Shown piece after piece: positions 1-8,308 of a stretch of DNA of 35,292 nucleotides (positions are counted from its first letter, which is position 1; the number at the start of each line of letters is the position of its first letter). The notes beneath the pieces were generated by a model that saw only the letters and a list, made by a program, of their open reading frames with translations, ran no database searches and was not told where the DNA came from. The position numbers and the translations under genes are program-made. This stretch comes from a bacterium (lineage in GTDB: Bacteria; Vulcanimicrobiota; Vulcanimicrobiia; Vulcanimicrobiales; Vulcanimicrobiaceae): assembly GCA_021806945.1 (NCBI GenBank), contig JAKAPQ010000008.1, positions 1 through 35,292 on the forward strand, given 5' to 3'.

Positions 1-166
1 CTTGACCTCAGCAGCTTGAGGCGGTTTGGAATCCGCTCCTATCAGCTGATTCCGAGGGGCCCTCCCTCATCTCTCGTGTAGCATGGTCACCTCATTCTCC
101 TGAGGCTCCCTTCGTGACACACTGACCTACGGGTCATCCGATCGCCCGAAGTCGCGTCCTAGGGCT

Positions 167-997
167 TTATTTCGGCTCGGTTTTCGCCTTAGACCGGCGG
201 TGTGCGTCCGGAGCGTCCGTCGCACGCGGCTGATGCGTCTGCTGTTGCTGCGCGGTGCGTCTGCGATAGCTCTCCGCGTTCATCTCCAGGATCGTCGCGT
301 GGTGAACGAGCCGATCGATTGCGGCGAGCGTCATCGCTGGATCGACGAAGACATCGCCCCACTGTGAGAAGGGCGTGTTGGCGGTGATCGCGATGCTTTT
401 ACGCTCGTATCGTTCGGAGATCAGTTCGAACAGCACCGACGTTTCGGCCTGATCGCGGCGGACGTAGCTCAGGTCGTCGAGGATGATCAAATCGAAGCGG
501 TCGAGCTTGACAAGCTCTTGCGGCAGCCGCAGATCGCGCCGCGCGGCCTGAAGGCGTTGCACCAAATCGCTGCAACGCGTGAAGAGCACGCGTCTCCCCG
601 CATCGATCAGCGCGTGCCCAATCCCGCTAAGCAAGTGACTCTTCCCGCTCCCGGGCGCGCCAAAAGCCAAGAGGCAAGCGCCGCGATCGAGCCATTCGTG
701 CCCTTCGGTCAACGCCATGATCCGTGCGCGCGAAATCGTCGGCACCGCCGTGAAGTCAAAACTCGAAAGGCGCTTGTCGGGACTCAGGCCCGAGGCGGCG
801 CGATGCCGTTCGAAACGCCGAACCTCGCGTTCGTTCATCTCTTGCTCCAGCAGCCGCTCCAGCAACTGGCGTGCCGGCCAGCCTTCGTGGTCCGATTGAT
901 CGCACAGTTCGGTGGCGAGCCGCTTGATCGTCGGCAGCCGCAGTTCGGTCAGCATCATTCCGAGCCGACCGTCGGCGTTGAGCTTTGCGCCGCTCAT
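167..997 (-). CDS. istB: IS21 helper ATPase IstB
   Basis: 276-aa AAA+ ATPase that assists the IstA transposase in target selection and strand transfer. The N-terminal part (about 1-90) is the IstB N-domain. A Walker A motif GAPGSGKS lies at about residues 113-120, and a Walker B segment LIILDDLS at about 170-177. A DnaC/IstB-type segment (AITANTPFSQW) follows at about 203. Length matches the family (250-280 aa). It overlaps istA by four bases (ATGA), implying translational coupling. No disabling mutation is visible. The motifs are directly seen; the role comes from the family. Confidence 0.95.
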   Translation of the reverse strand: MSGAKLNADGRLGMMLTELRLPTIKRLATELCDQSDHEGWPARQLLERLLEQEMNEREVRRFERHRAASGLSPDKRLSSFDFTAVPTISRARIMALTEGHEWLDRGACLLAFGAPGSGKSHLLSGIGHALIDAGRRVLFTRCSDLVQRLQAARRDLRLPQELVKLDRFDLIILDDLSYVRRDQAETSVLFELISERYERKSIAITANTPFSQWGDVFVDPAMTLAAIDRLVHHATILEMNAESYRRRTAQQQQTHQPRATDAPDAHRRSKAKTEPK

Positions 998-2493
998 GAT
1001 GCCACCTCCAGAAGCGCATCGTACACCGTCAGCGCCGGCAGTGTTACGACAACGCGGGGGATAGCGCTCGGGCGCGGTGCAAGCCGCTGCGTGAGCGCGT
1101 CCAGATCCGGCAGCTCTTTGCGGGCGTGCAAGTGCTCCAGTTCGAGCGCGAGCGCTGATTCGTGGCCGTCAGCGGCCAATGCCAGCAGGCCGACGATGCT
1201 CTTGCACGCTTGCCGTTCGGGAAGTTGGGCGCTCAGGTTCTCCCAGGTCTGCCGGTAGATTGTGCGCGGGAAGACGTCATCGCGAAATACCCAGCGGGCA
1301 AAGGCTCCAGGCTTACGCTTGAGGTTCTCGACCAGATGGCGGTAATCGATGTGCCGTGCGTGGCGTTGCCCGGCCGGGCGAACCGCTCGCGGGCACTCGA
1401 ATACGCGTTGACCGCTGAGAAAGCATTCCACGCGCTCGGCGTACACGCGCACGCTCAAGCGATGACCAATGAGCCGGCTTGGCGCGCTGTACTGCTCGCC
1501 TTTCACGGTGAAGATGCCGTACTTGCTCACGCGTGCGGGTAACTCGTCGAACTCCGCCGTTCGGCGTGCCGGCAATGGGTGTAGTGCGGCGCGCTCGACA
1601 ACCAAGCGTTTCTCTACGCGCGCGTTCATGCGCTGCACAATGGTTTCGATGAACGCCTCGTAGGCCGGCCGATCGTCGAAATCGCTCGAACCGCGCAGCA
1701 GCAACGCTTGCCCCAGCGCCGTCTTGAGCGAGCCGTTGCGAGCTTCGACGCTCCCGTTCTCATGCGATTCGCCCGGATTGTTGCGAGACGGGCGCATCCC
1801 GTAATGCGCGCATAGTGCAGCGTACCGCTCGGTCCACTCGCGCCGTTCGGGCTCGGTCAGGTTCTTGAACGCCGCCGAGAGGCTGTCGGTGCGGTGCTCT
1901 TCGGGGGCGCCGCCTAAGCGCCAGAGCGCGCGTTGCAGGCCAGCCGAGAGCGCCTGGAAACTTTCGCCGCCCTCGACGACGTCGGCGCAGCGCCATCCCG
2001 AATGGGCCAGCGCATACTGGTAGAGCCGATGCGGGAACGCCATGCCCGCGATCGTCACGCCCAGGCCGCGGGCATCGGTGAAGTCGGAGAGGCCTTGGCG
2101 ACCCGGCGGATGTTCTTGCGCGAAGAAGACCGTGCGCTCGCGGCCGTGTGTCGCGCGCCATTGTCGGAGGCGTCGTTGGAGCGTGCGAAGCGTGCTGGGG
2201 CCGTACTCGCCCGGATGGCGGCGTTGAAGTTCCTCCAACAGCGTAACGGCGCTCAGGTGCGGGCTGGTCTGCAGCAGCGGCAGCAGCTCGGCTTCCCAGA
2301 CGGCCCCCAGCGGATCGGGGCGAGTTCGCCATTGCCGCGGCGGGCGTTGTGAGGGCAGCGATTCGAGAGATTCGATTCGGCGAGCGCTGCGCTCGCTGAT
2401 GCCGGCCTTGGCGGCTGCGGCGGCCTGGGTCTGCGCTCGGCGCTGGGCCTTGAATTTGAGCACTTGATGGTCGGTGATCCTTTTACCGGGCAT
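994..2493 (-). CDS. istA: IS21 transposase IstA
   Basis: 499-aa DDE transposase. A helix-turn-helix-like segment occupies about residues 7-45 (TDHQVLKFKAQ..., GISERSARRI). The rve integrase core starts at about 130. Candidate catalytic residues are D137 or D140 (in LSDFTDA), D203 (in RTDSLSAAF) and E250 (in NGSVEARNGSLK), with spacing and context typical of IstA. The C-terminal beta-rich region (about 330-400, KYGIFTVKGEQYSAPSRLIG) is also characteristic. Its upstream region carries the tandem terminal repeats at 2558-2603. The frame is open throughout, so it is probably functional together with istB. Confidence 0.95.
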   Translation of the reverse strand: MPGKRITDHQVLKFKAQRRAQTQAAAAAKAGISERSARRIESLESLPSQRPPRQWRTRPDPLGAVWEAELLPLLQTSPHLSAVTLLEELQRRHPGEYGPSTLRTLQRRLRQWRATHGRERTVFFAQEHPPGRQGLSDFTDARGLGVTIAGMAFPHRLYQYALAHSGWRCADVVEGGESFQALSAGLQRALWRLGGAPEEHRTDSLSAAFKNLTEPERREWTERYAALCAHYGMRPSRNNPGESHENGSVEARNGSLKTALGQALLLRGSSDFDDRPAYEAFIETIVQRMNARVEKRLVVERAALHPLPARRTAEFDELPARVSKYGIFTVKGEQYSAPSRLIGHRLSVRVYAERVECFLSGQRVFECPRAVRPAGQRHARHIDYRHLVENLKRKPGAFARWVFRDDVFPRTIYRQTWENLSAQLPERQACKSIVGLLALAADGHESALALELEHLHARKELPDLDALTQRLAPRPSAIPRVVVTLPALTVYDALLEVAS

Positions 2494-2557
2494 CCCACGA
2501 GTGTTCGACCTCGGGTCGGCGCTCGCGGCCCGCTCCTGGACCTTCCGGCCTAGGCCC

Positions 2558-2603
2558 TCAACCGGCCAAGATAGTTGTCGTCAACCGGCCAAGATAATTG
2601 TCG
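2558..2603 (-). repeat. Two tandem 23-bp terminal repeats of the IS21 element
   Basis: Positions 2558-2580 and 2581-2603 are head-to-tail copies of one 23-bp unit differing at a single base. On the istA sense strand the unit begins CGACAA(T/C)TATCTTGGCC. They lie just outside the istA start at the boundary with the interrupted tonB-like gene. Repeated transposase-binding sites at the ends are known for IS21 elements. The exact tip is inferred to be at or near 2603. Confidence 0.7.
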
Positions 2604-2849
2604 CCGGCCAACGCGGATTCGATGAGCCGCGACCGGCTGCGGCACCGCCGGCCGCGGTCTTGGCGTCGGTGTTGGCGGCGGCGTCGGCGGTGGCGTCGCT
2701 AGGCGAAAGATGTGGAGCGTCGTCGGATGCTGCGGAGGTGCGGCGCGCACCTGGCGCAGGCCATGCGTGGCGGCAGCAGCCACGACGTGTACGAGCATCG
2801 AAACCACGAATGCCCATTGCAGGATGCGGCGGTTCGCAGGCGCGTTCAT
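2604..2849 (-). pseudogene. TonB-like energy transducer, N-terminal stub cut by IS21
   Basis: The reading frame starts at 2849. It encodes a short cytoplasmic tail, one transmembrane helix (ILQWAFVVSMLVHVVAAAAT) and a proline-rich periplasmic stretch (TPPPTPPPTPTPRPRP). Inside the helix is the SxxxH motif (SMLVH), the hallmark of TonB helices that contact ExbB/ExbD. After about residue 82 the frame runs into the IS21 end repeats and stops inside the element at 2550. The C-terminal TonB domain that touches outer-membrane receptors is missing; it would lie beyond the other end of the IS and is not visible here. The protein is therefore probably non-functional. Confidence 0.75.
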
Positions 2850-3336
2850 ATTCGCGTAACACGCCGGTCGGCATGCGTGTGACGCGCGCTACCATCACGT
2901 TTGCGGTGCCGTCACAAAACGAAACGCACCGCGTTATAGCGTGCGAGGCGAGGGTCCAAACTGAATTTAAGTTCGTGTACCGTTGTCAAGCGTTGTGCGA
3001 ATTAAGTTGTTGTGATCCGATCTCACGAGTGACGAGTTCTCGCGTGTTCCTGCGGTCTCAGTTTCCGCCGTTGGTGCTCGTCCGCCCAGTCCCGAGATCT
3101 CGTGCCGCCGCTGATGGATTTACGTTTGAATGTCGAATGACTGATCTTCAGAGACAATGGCTGACGCGCCTTGGACGTGTACGCGCGGCCTCGATAGGGC
3201 CGATCTCCAAGCCGCTTCCGGAATTCATCAGCGCGCCGTCAAGAATGGCGAACCAACCTATCGTTCGTGGCTCACGCCGGCGTACGCCGACGGAAAAGCG
3301 GCAGTCTGAGATGGTCAGCTCGTCGCACGGAAGGCT
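2850..3336. other. Non-coding stretch between the tonB stub and the metallopeptidase-like gene
   Basis: I see no convincing gene in these 487 bases. The long plus-strand frame across 2474-3355 has no domain-like composition and is antisense to istA and tonB at its start. On the minus strand a TTGACA hexamer lies at about 2983-2988, with AT-rich bases (TAAATT) 14 bases downstream. This could be a promoter for the tonB-like gene, but the spacing is short and the match is weak. Confidence 0.4.
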
Positions 3337-4692
3337 TCATGGCGCCACCGTGTAGGAGCCCGGCTTCCTTGGGTTCGCAACGATCTTCGTTCTTGGGGCC
3401 AGCGTCAGCACCCATCCGGTGCCGCGCAGCGTCGAGCCAGAGAGGGACGATGGGCTCGCAACCGTGAGCGCACTGAAGTCGCCAGCGATCATCGCGTCGC
3501 CATTCGATACGACGATCGTGCCCCAGGGAGCGATAACCCTCACGTGATGATACACCGAACCGTAGCCACCGAAGGGTTCGACAGTGCTGGGATTAAAGTC
3601 GATCTTGAAGTGTTTCAACGGCAGACGCAGGGTCGGACCCGTGACGAACTCAGCGCGGTATTTTACGTCGCGCAGCGCCTGCCGCTCTGCACGCGCCGCT
3701 TCTGTTCGCTCAATTTCGGCGCCCCCGTAGCGTGCAAGGATCGCCCGGGCGCGAGCCGCCGACGGCGTCGCGACGGCAATTCCGTCGGCTCGTGCCGCGA
3801 GCGCGGCAATCGACGTCGTCGTCGTCACAGTGTGACGCCAGTTCGGCTCGATCGCATCGAGCAGCTCTGCGTACGCGGGGCCGATGGCGTAAAAGAAATT
3901 GCGAGCATAGCTCGATGCGCTTTCGGCAAACGCTATGTCGTGCAGTGTGTACGCAAGGCGCCGCGCTGAAGGCACTCCAATGTCGATGCCCGTGGACTCC
4001 GCGAGACCCTCCATGATGTCCAGCATGTGTTCCGGTGCGACGGTCGACGGAAGAATCGCATCGCGATAGGCGCGTATTGCGAGCGCATCGGCCAATGCCT
4101 TCTTACGCGCCGCGCCGCGCGAGGTCAAGGCAACGCGTAGTGCATGCATTTCACCGCGCAGCCATATGCGGCCCATTTCCGTGTCGAGTGCCGGGCTGCC
4201 CGAGATCGAAGCCGCGTTGTTCCGGGCGCCCTTGACGATAAAACCCAGCTGTGGTTGAATGCGATGAAACGATTCGTGCATGAGCGTCACGGCTTGTTCG
4301 TCAGCGCTGCCGGTGAGCGGCCACGTGACTTGCGCCCAGCGAATGCCGTCGTATTGGAACGGCGCGTTTGCAATCTGTGCACCAACTGGAAGCGTAAAGC
4401 GGTAATACTCGCCAACGGGCTTCGCGCCGGGCACAGACACGTTCGCGATCGCTGCGTGGGTCAGCGGGTCGGCGAGCATGAGCGGGCCGCAGAGTGTGAC
4501 ACCCCATAGGCGGCCGTCGTCGGCGCTACACAGCGCGTGCGCGCGTGCGAACACGGCGTTCGCGGCCTTAACAGGGATGGACGGAACGCCAGCCGTTGCG
4601 CTGGCTACCGGAAGCACCGTCAAGAGTGCCGTCAGGGCGGCTGCGCCCAGAGGTGGCGCCGGTTTTTTGGACACGGAATTGGCTCGCGTCAT
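3337..4692 (-). CDS. Secreted gluzincin-like zinc metallopeptidase, unknown family
   Basis: 451 aa from the ATG at 4692, chosen because GGAGAG lies about 8 nt upstream and a signal peptide follows (KK then a hydrophobic stretch, about residues 9-34, ending ATA-G). A zinc-binding HExxH motif (HESFH, 139-143) sits in LMHESFHRIQ. An EGLAES segment at 228-233 resembles the downstream glutamate ligand helix of gluzincins, so a zinc peptidase fold is likely. The C-terminal third is beta-rich (about 330-451, GTIVVSNGDAMIAGDFSAL). The start codon overlaps the stop of an IS3 transposase remnant (ATGA), so the native promoter has probably been replaced. Substrate unknown. The same frame is open upstream to 5214, but that part is transposon debris in the wrong frame. 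Confidence 0.7.
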   Translation of the reverse strand: MTRANSVSKKPAPPLGAAALTALLTVLPVASATAGVPSIPVKAANAVFARAHALCSADDGRLWGVTLCGPLMLADPLTHAAIANVSVPGAKPVGEYYRFTLPVGAQIANAPFQYDGIRWAQVTWPLTGSADEQAVTLMHESFHRIQPQLGFIVKGARNNAASISGSPALDTEMGRIWLRGEMHALRVALTSRGAARKKALADALAIRAYRDAILPSTVAPEHMLDIMEGLAESTGIDIGVPSARRLAYTLHDIAFAESASSYARNFFYAIGPAYAELLDAIEPNWRHTVTTTTSIAALAARADGIAVATPSAARARAILARYGGAEIERTEAARAERQALRDVKYRAEFVTGPTLRLPLKHFKIDFNPSTVEPFGGYGSVYHHVRVIAPWGTIVVSNGDAMIAGDFSALTVASPSSLSGSTLRGTGWVLTLAPRTKIVANPRKPGSYTVAP

Positions 4693-4955
4693 GTGATGGC
4701 TCTCCGAGTTATGCCGCCTTTGTGGCTCGGTTGATTGAAGTATACCGCATCCGGCGTGCGCCCGTCGAGCGCCGAGTGGGGCCGTTGCTGGTTGTAGAAC
4801 GTGACGTAGCGTCGGATGAAGTGCTTGGTTTCGGTCGCCGACTCGTAGGCGCGCAGATACACCTCTGCGTACTCGATCGATCGCCAGAACCGCTCGACGA
4901 AGACGTCGTCGCGCCAGGCGCCTTTGCCGTCCGTGCCGATCGCGATTCCATTTGC
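4689..4955 (-). pseudogene. IS3-family transposase (OrfB) C-terminal remnant
   Basis: The minus-strand frame encodes the end of an rve integrase domain: WRDDVFVERFWRSIEYAEVY, then YESATETKHFIRRYVTFYNQ and QRPHSALDGRTPDAVYF. The glutamate of the DDE triad (VERFWRSIEYAEVY) and the QRPH..L.G.TP tail are classic for IS3/IS150 OrfB. Everything upstream is missing: the frame is cut at about 4950-4960, where an ISL3 remnant begins. Its stop codon (4689-4691) overlaps the ATG of the metallopeptidase-like gene. Confidence 0.85.
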
Positions 4956-4961
4956 GGCGCT

Positions 4962-5759
4962 TCAGACTTTCGTGTGGGTCGGCAACGGATCGAGCCCGCC
5001 GAGCTGAAAGTGAATGGCACGCTCGAATCGGTCCGCATTCCGGTAACCTCGCGCTCGATACTTGATGAGCTGAATCTTGCTGTTGAGCCCCTCGGCGGCG
5101 GCGTTCGTGATTGGCTTGCGAAGGCAGGTCGGAATGTTGGCCAGATGGCGCTTGAGCATCCTGGCGAGTTTGATGAAGGGGGCAAGCCGCGAGTGAGTCG
5201 CCCAGAAATACCACCGCTTAAAGTGCTTGAGCGCCCAGGTTTCTGAGCGAAACTCCCAGAGTTTCTTGAAGGCCTGCACCGGCGACCATCCGCGACCGAG
5301 CGCAGCATACTCCTTCCGCAGGCTGTGGGATGCAAGATTCTTTGCGTGGGTCATGTTCTTCGGGTTGCGCAAGAGGGGCCAGCGGCGACCTTTGAGCTCG
5401 GTCCGATCGAGCGAGGTGTCTGCGGACACGCCCTTGCGGGTCTTATCCAGGGCCTCGCCGAGGTACCCGGCGATGCGATACTTGTCGAACACGACTTTAC
5501 TCTTGCCGGGGCACGTTGGCTACGACCGAGGAGAAGTATGGCTCCCACATCTCCATTGCGACCCCCTCGATGCCCGTACGCTGCTCTGCGGAGAGCGTTT
5601 CCCAAAAAGCATCGATCGTCCCACGCTCGCGCCCACGCCCGATCCACCGTGCGCGACCTGTACGTCGACGACCTGTTCTCCGACGTCCAGGTTCGCCTCG
5701 GTGACCTTCCATGGAGGGAGAGTGCCAAGAACGGTTGCGTAAAGTTCGATGTCGCGCAT
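4962..5759 (-). pseudogene. ISL3-family transposase, internally deleted and frameshifted
   Basis: Three pieces of one transposase are visible in different frames. The N-terminus (MRDIELYATVLGTLPPW..., from 5759) runs to about 5640. A catalytic-domain piece follows (GTIDAFWETLSAEQRTGIEG, ending VANVPRQE, about 5500-5620). The C-terminus begins FDKYRIAGYLGEALDKTRK and ends with LNSKIQLIKYRARGYRN and FQLGGLD (4962-5492). Between pieces one and two most of the zinc-finger/HTH region is missing. Between pieces two and three there is a small indel at about 5497. Intact members are usually about 400 aa or more, so this copy is dead. Confidence 0.85.
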
Positions 5760-5817
5760 ACCGGACTCTTACACGGCCGGCGGCTGAATTTCGTTCTTTC
5801 TACGCCTTCGGCGCAGC

Positions 5818-5872
5818 AGCAGGCCGGTGGGCGGGGTGAGTCAGGACGAGTCACGCCGCCCACCGGCCTGCT
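5818..5872. repeat. Long near-perfect hairpin (25-bp arms)
   Basis: Arms at 5818-5842 and 5848-5872 are inverted repeats with only two mismatches and a 5-nt loop; the core arm reads GCAGGCCGGTGGGCGG. It lies just upstream of the ISL3 transposase remnant start. It has no T-tract on either strand, so it does not look like a simple intrinsic terminator. It may be an extragenic palindrome or part of an IS end. Confidence 0.7.
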
Positions 5873-5923
5873 CGTACTGCTTTAACCCACACCGATTCCG
5901 TAAGCGCCTCCCAAAGAAACCCC

Positions 5924-6109
5924 TCAGGAAGATTTTCTGGATCCGACACGCCATCGATACCACACCGTCGCAGCGAGGCCCGTCAGCAGCACCGCCTGCG
6001 CAAGTGTCAACGGACCGCGACTACTATTAAAATAGACGATCCACATAATTGCAGCGAGGAATACTGCCGCTGCCGGCCAGATCCCCGAGTTCCCTTTCAG
6101 CGGTTCCAA
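5924..6109 (-). CDS. Small two-helix membrane protein, unknown
   Basis: 61 aa from a TTG start at 6109 preceded by a G-rich Shine-Dalgarno-like run (GGGGGG, about 9 nt upstream). Two hydrophobic segments are clear: IWPAAAVFLAAIMWIVYF (about 11-28) and LTLAQAVLLTGLAATVWY (about 34-51), followed by a basic tail RWRVGSRKSS. This predicts a small inner-membrane hairpin. It lies 15 nt after the extended frame of the upstream ORF (stop at 6125), suggesting one transcript. I recognise no family. Confidence 0.5.
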   Translation of the reverse strand: MEPLKGNSGIWPAAAVFLAAIMWIVYFNSSRGPLTLAQAVLLTGLAATVWYRWRVGSRKSS

Positions 6110-6124
6110 AGGCGGAAATCCCCC

Positions 6125-6598
6125 CTACTTGCAAGCAGCCCAGCCGTAGATGCCGAGCCCGACTCCGATAATGCCGCATACGACCGCCGCCGGCGCGATT
6201 CATATTGCGCCCAGAAAGAGACCCGCCGCATCAAAGGCTGTTGCGGTCATAGCCACGCCCTTCGCGTCGCACTCCTTCTGGCGACTTCCGGACTGAGTGC
6301 TGGTCGGCGAACCCAAAGTTGAATCCAGTGAACCGCTTGTGGGGCCGTCATACATGAACGACGACGTTGAACCGTTCATTTGAAACGAGACGCTCCAAAC
6401 CTGCCCGCTTGCCGATTTGAACGTTCCGTTGCCGTTGTAGTCGTCGGCCATTGTGCGAGTCAACGTCGACCCATCGGAGTAAACGGTTGTTTGGGCCGTT
6501 CCGAAAGCCGCCACCGTCGCAGGGCTGATGGCCGACATCGAATGACTGCTGAACCCGTCGTTCAGGGTTACACCGACGATCTTGTTTCCGCTGGACAT
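6125..6598 (-). pseudogene. Unknown protein with C-terminal membrane helix, split by an in-frame TGA
   Basis: ATG at 6598 with GGAAG about 8 nt upstream opens a 132-aa frame rich in Ser, Thr and Gly that stops with TGA at 6200-6202. The same frame continues past that TGA as IAPAAVVCGIIGVGLGIYGW to a TAG at 6125-6127, giving a hydrophobic tail that joins smoothly to the last residues before the stop (DAAGLFLGAI). The simplest reading is a nonsense mutation in a ~157-aa protein with a C-terminal hydrophobic, glycine-rich domain; the 132-aa form could also be the real product. No family recognised. The downstream two-helix protein is probably in the same operon. Confidence 0.5.
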
Positions 6599-6711
6599 CG
6601 ACAGGCTTCCAGTAAACCCGCGTTCGCCAGATGACTTCGCAAAGACTTCTGCGTCGTCGCGGTGATTTCGCTATAATGACAGTATGTTTTGCATGATCGA
6701 TCAGGGCTTAC

Positions 6712-8026
6712 ATGACGAACCCGGTGGGTGAAGCGCAAAACGGGACGCTTCGCGTAGAGTTTGACCGCCGTGTGACGTTGCAGTTCCGCGGCTCAGTTGT
6801 AACATCCGATGCGGGTCTGCTCGCCTATCGCGAACTCGATGAGGCGCTCGGTCTGAGCGCAGCGGCGGGCGATGCACTCGCCGATGCACGCACCGGCAGG
6901 AACGGTCGCCATGCGCTCGTCGGCGTGTTGCGCCAAGCAGTGTTCGGCCGCCTCGCGGGATAGGAGGATGTGAACGACGCTGAGCGCCTACGTCACGATC
7001 CAGCGATGCGCTGGATCGTCGGCGGTAACGCGGCTAAGGGCCGCGCAGCATCGCCGAGCCAGATGGGCCGGTTCGAAACGCAATGGCTCGCAGCACCTGA
7101 AAATCTCCGCACCCTCGCCGATCTCTGGAGGCCAATGGATCGACCGCGTTCGCGCGTGTCGGTCACCCCAGGAAGTCATCCTTGATATGGATGGATTCGA
7201 GCGTGAGCCCGACTCATGGCGAGCAAGAGCAAAGCGTCTGGACCGGGCATTTCGGCTGCACGTGCTATCATCCGCTCTTCGTGTTCAACCAGTTTGGCGA
7301 TCTGGAACGATGCGCGCTTCGAGCGGGCAACGTGCACAGCGCAGACGGCTGGGAGCAGGTCCTCAAGCCGGTCGTTGCGCGCTACCGAGGAACGGTGAGA
7401 CGCATCGCCTTTCGCGGTGACGCTGCCTTCGCTCAGCCGAACATGTACGAGTTCCTGGAAGCCGAAGGGATCGACTACGCGATCCGCCTTCCCGCAAACC
7501 AGGTATTACAGGAGCGCATCGGCGATCTGCTTCGGCGGCCGGTCGGACGACCGGCGCACTACGTGCAACGCTTCTATCGGAGCTTTCGCTACCAGGCCGC
7601 GAGTTGGAGCCGCCCCCGTCGGGTCGTTGCGAAGGTGGAGTGGCACCACGGGGAGTTATTCCCGCGCGTCGGCTTCCATAATAAGCGAGGCAGGTGCGAG
7701 CAATGGATAAAGGAAGGGAAGGCCGCGATCAAGTGGACTCGGCTCTCGTGCCGTTCGTTTGATGCCAACGCGGTCCGCCTTCAACTGCACGCGCTCGCGT
7801 ACAATCTTGGGAACTTCCTTCGCACGCTCGCAACGCCCGAGCCGATTCGCGGTCGCTCACGAGTTTGCGCGAGAAGCTCATCAAGATCGGCGCGAAGGTG
7901 GTCAGCCACGGCCGGTACGTTGCCTTCCAAATGGCGGAGGTCGCCATCTCCCGCAATGTGTTTGCGGACATCCTGCGGCTGGTCGCCACGTTGCGCGCGC
8001 CGCCGACTCCGGCGACGGCAATATGA
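6712..8026 (+). pseudogene. IS1380-family transposase, decayed
   Basis: The pieces together cover a nearly full-length DDE transposase. Segment 1 starts at ATG 6712 (LRVEFDRRVTLQFRGSVVTS) and is broken by TAG at 6961-6963, then continues in frame (VNDAERLRHDPAMRWIVGG). The frame shifts near 7130 and again at about 7190, where ATGG is duplicated within LDMDSS. The segment ILDMDSSVSPTHGEQE holds the catalytic region, and RIAFRGDAAFAQPNMYEFLE another. A third shift near 7850 restores the true C-terminus (LREKLIKIGAKVVSHGRYVA), ending at TGA 8024-8026. A TATAAT lies at 6672-6677. At least one nonsense and three frameshift lesions make it inactive. Confidence 0.85.
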
Positions 8027-8211
8027 GCGCCCCGCAAAGCGGGCGGGGAAATCAGCGGGAGATTTGTCCCCTTTTGACCTCGCAGTCAGGATTCCAGCTG
8101 CCCGGCGCCCCGACGCAGGCGCTATCTCGCACCGAACCGGCGGCTCGACTCGCCCGCCGCCCGGAAAAACCGGCGGAATCATCCGGTGACGGCTAGAAAA
8201 GGATCGTGTCG
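8027..8211. other. Unassigned stretch between IS1380 and the group II intron
   Basis: No gene is supported here. It presumably contains the 3' end of the IS1380 element and the 3' exon of the group II intron, but I could not identify terminal inverted repeats or a continuation of the interrupted neighbour. Confidence 0.4.
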
Positions 8212-8243
8212 GATAAATCAGCCATTACTGACTTTCATTCCCA

Positions 8244-8278
8244 CAGATCCCGGCGTGCAGAGTTACCGCACCGGGCTC
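8244..8278 (-). ncRNA. Group II intron domain V
   Basis: The 35-nt hairpin starts with GAGCCCGGTGC, has a GTAA (GNRA-type) loop and closes with GCACGCCGGG. The AGC triad at the base of the 5' strand and the GNRA loop are the conserved features of the catalytic domain V. It lies 31 nt downstream of the maturase stop, as expected. Confidence 0.85.
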
Positions 8279-8308
8279 TTCTGGAAGATGTCTTGTTGCT
8301 GCACCATC

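Larger units (their letters stand above)
1..2603 (-). mobile_element. IS21-family insertion sequence (istA-istB), left end outside or unrecognised
   Basis: The two-gene istA-istB module with a 4-bp overlap is diagnostic of the IS21 family. The upstream end is marked by two tandem 23-bp repeats at 2558-2603, which look like the multiple terminal transposase-binding repeats of IS21 elements. The element sits inside a tonB-like gene, whose 5' part continues immediately beyond 2603. I could not find a matching inverted copy of the terminal repeat in 1-166, so the istB-side end is either left of the window or too diverged to see. Nothing else is recognisable in 1-166. Both ORFs are uninterrupted, so the element may still be active. 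Confidence 0.85.

Noticed and set aside
2474-3355. Long plus-strand ORF across the tonB stub
   Set aside because: Antisense to istA/tonB at its start, no domain or codon signal, GC-driven absence of stops.
4693-5214. N-terminal extension of the metallopeptidase-like ORF
   Set aside because: This part reads transposase remnants in the wrong frame; the signal peptide and ribosome-binding site place the start at 4692.
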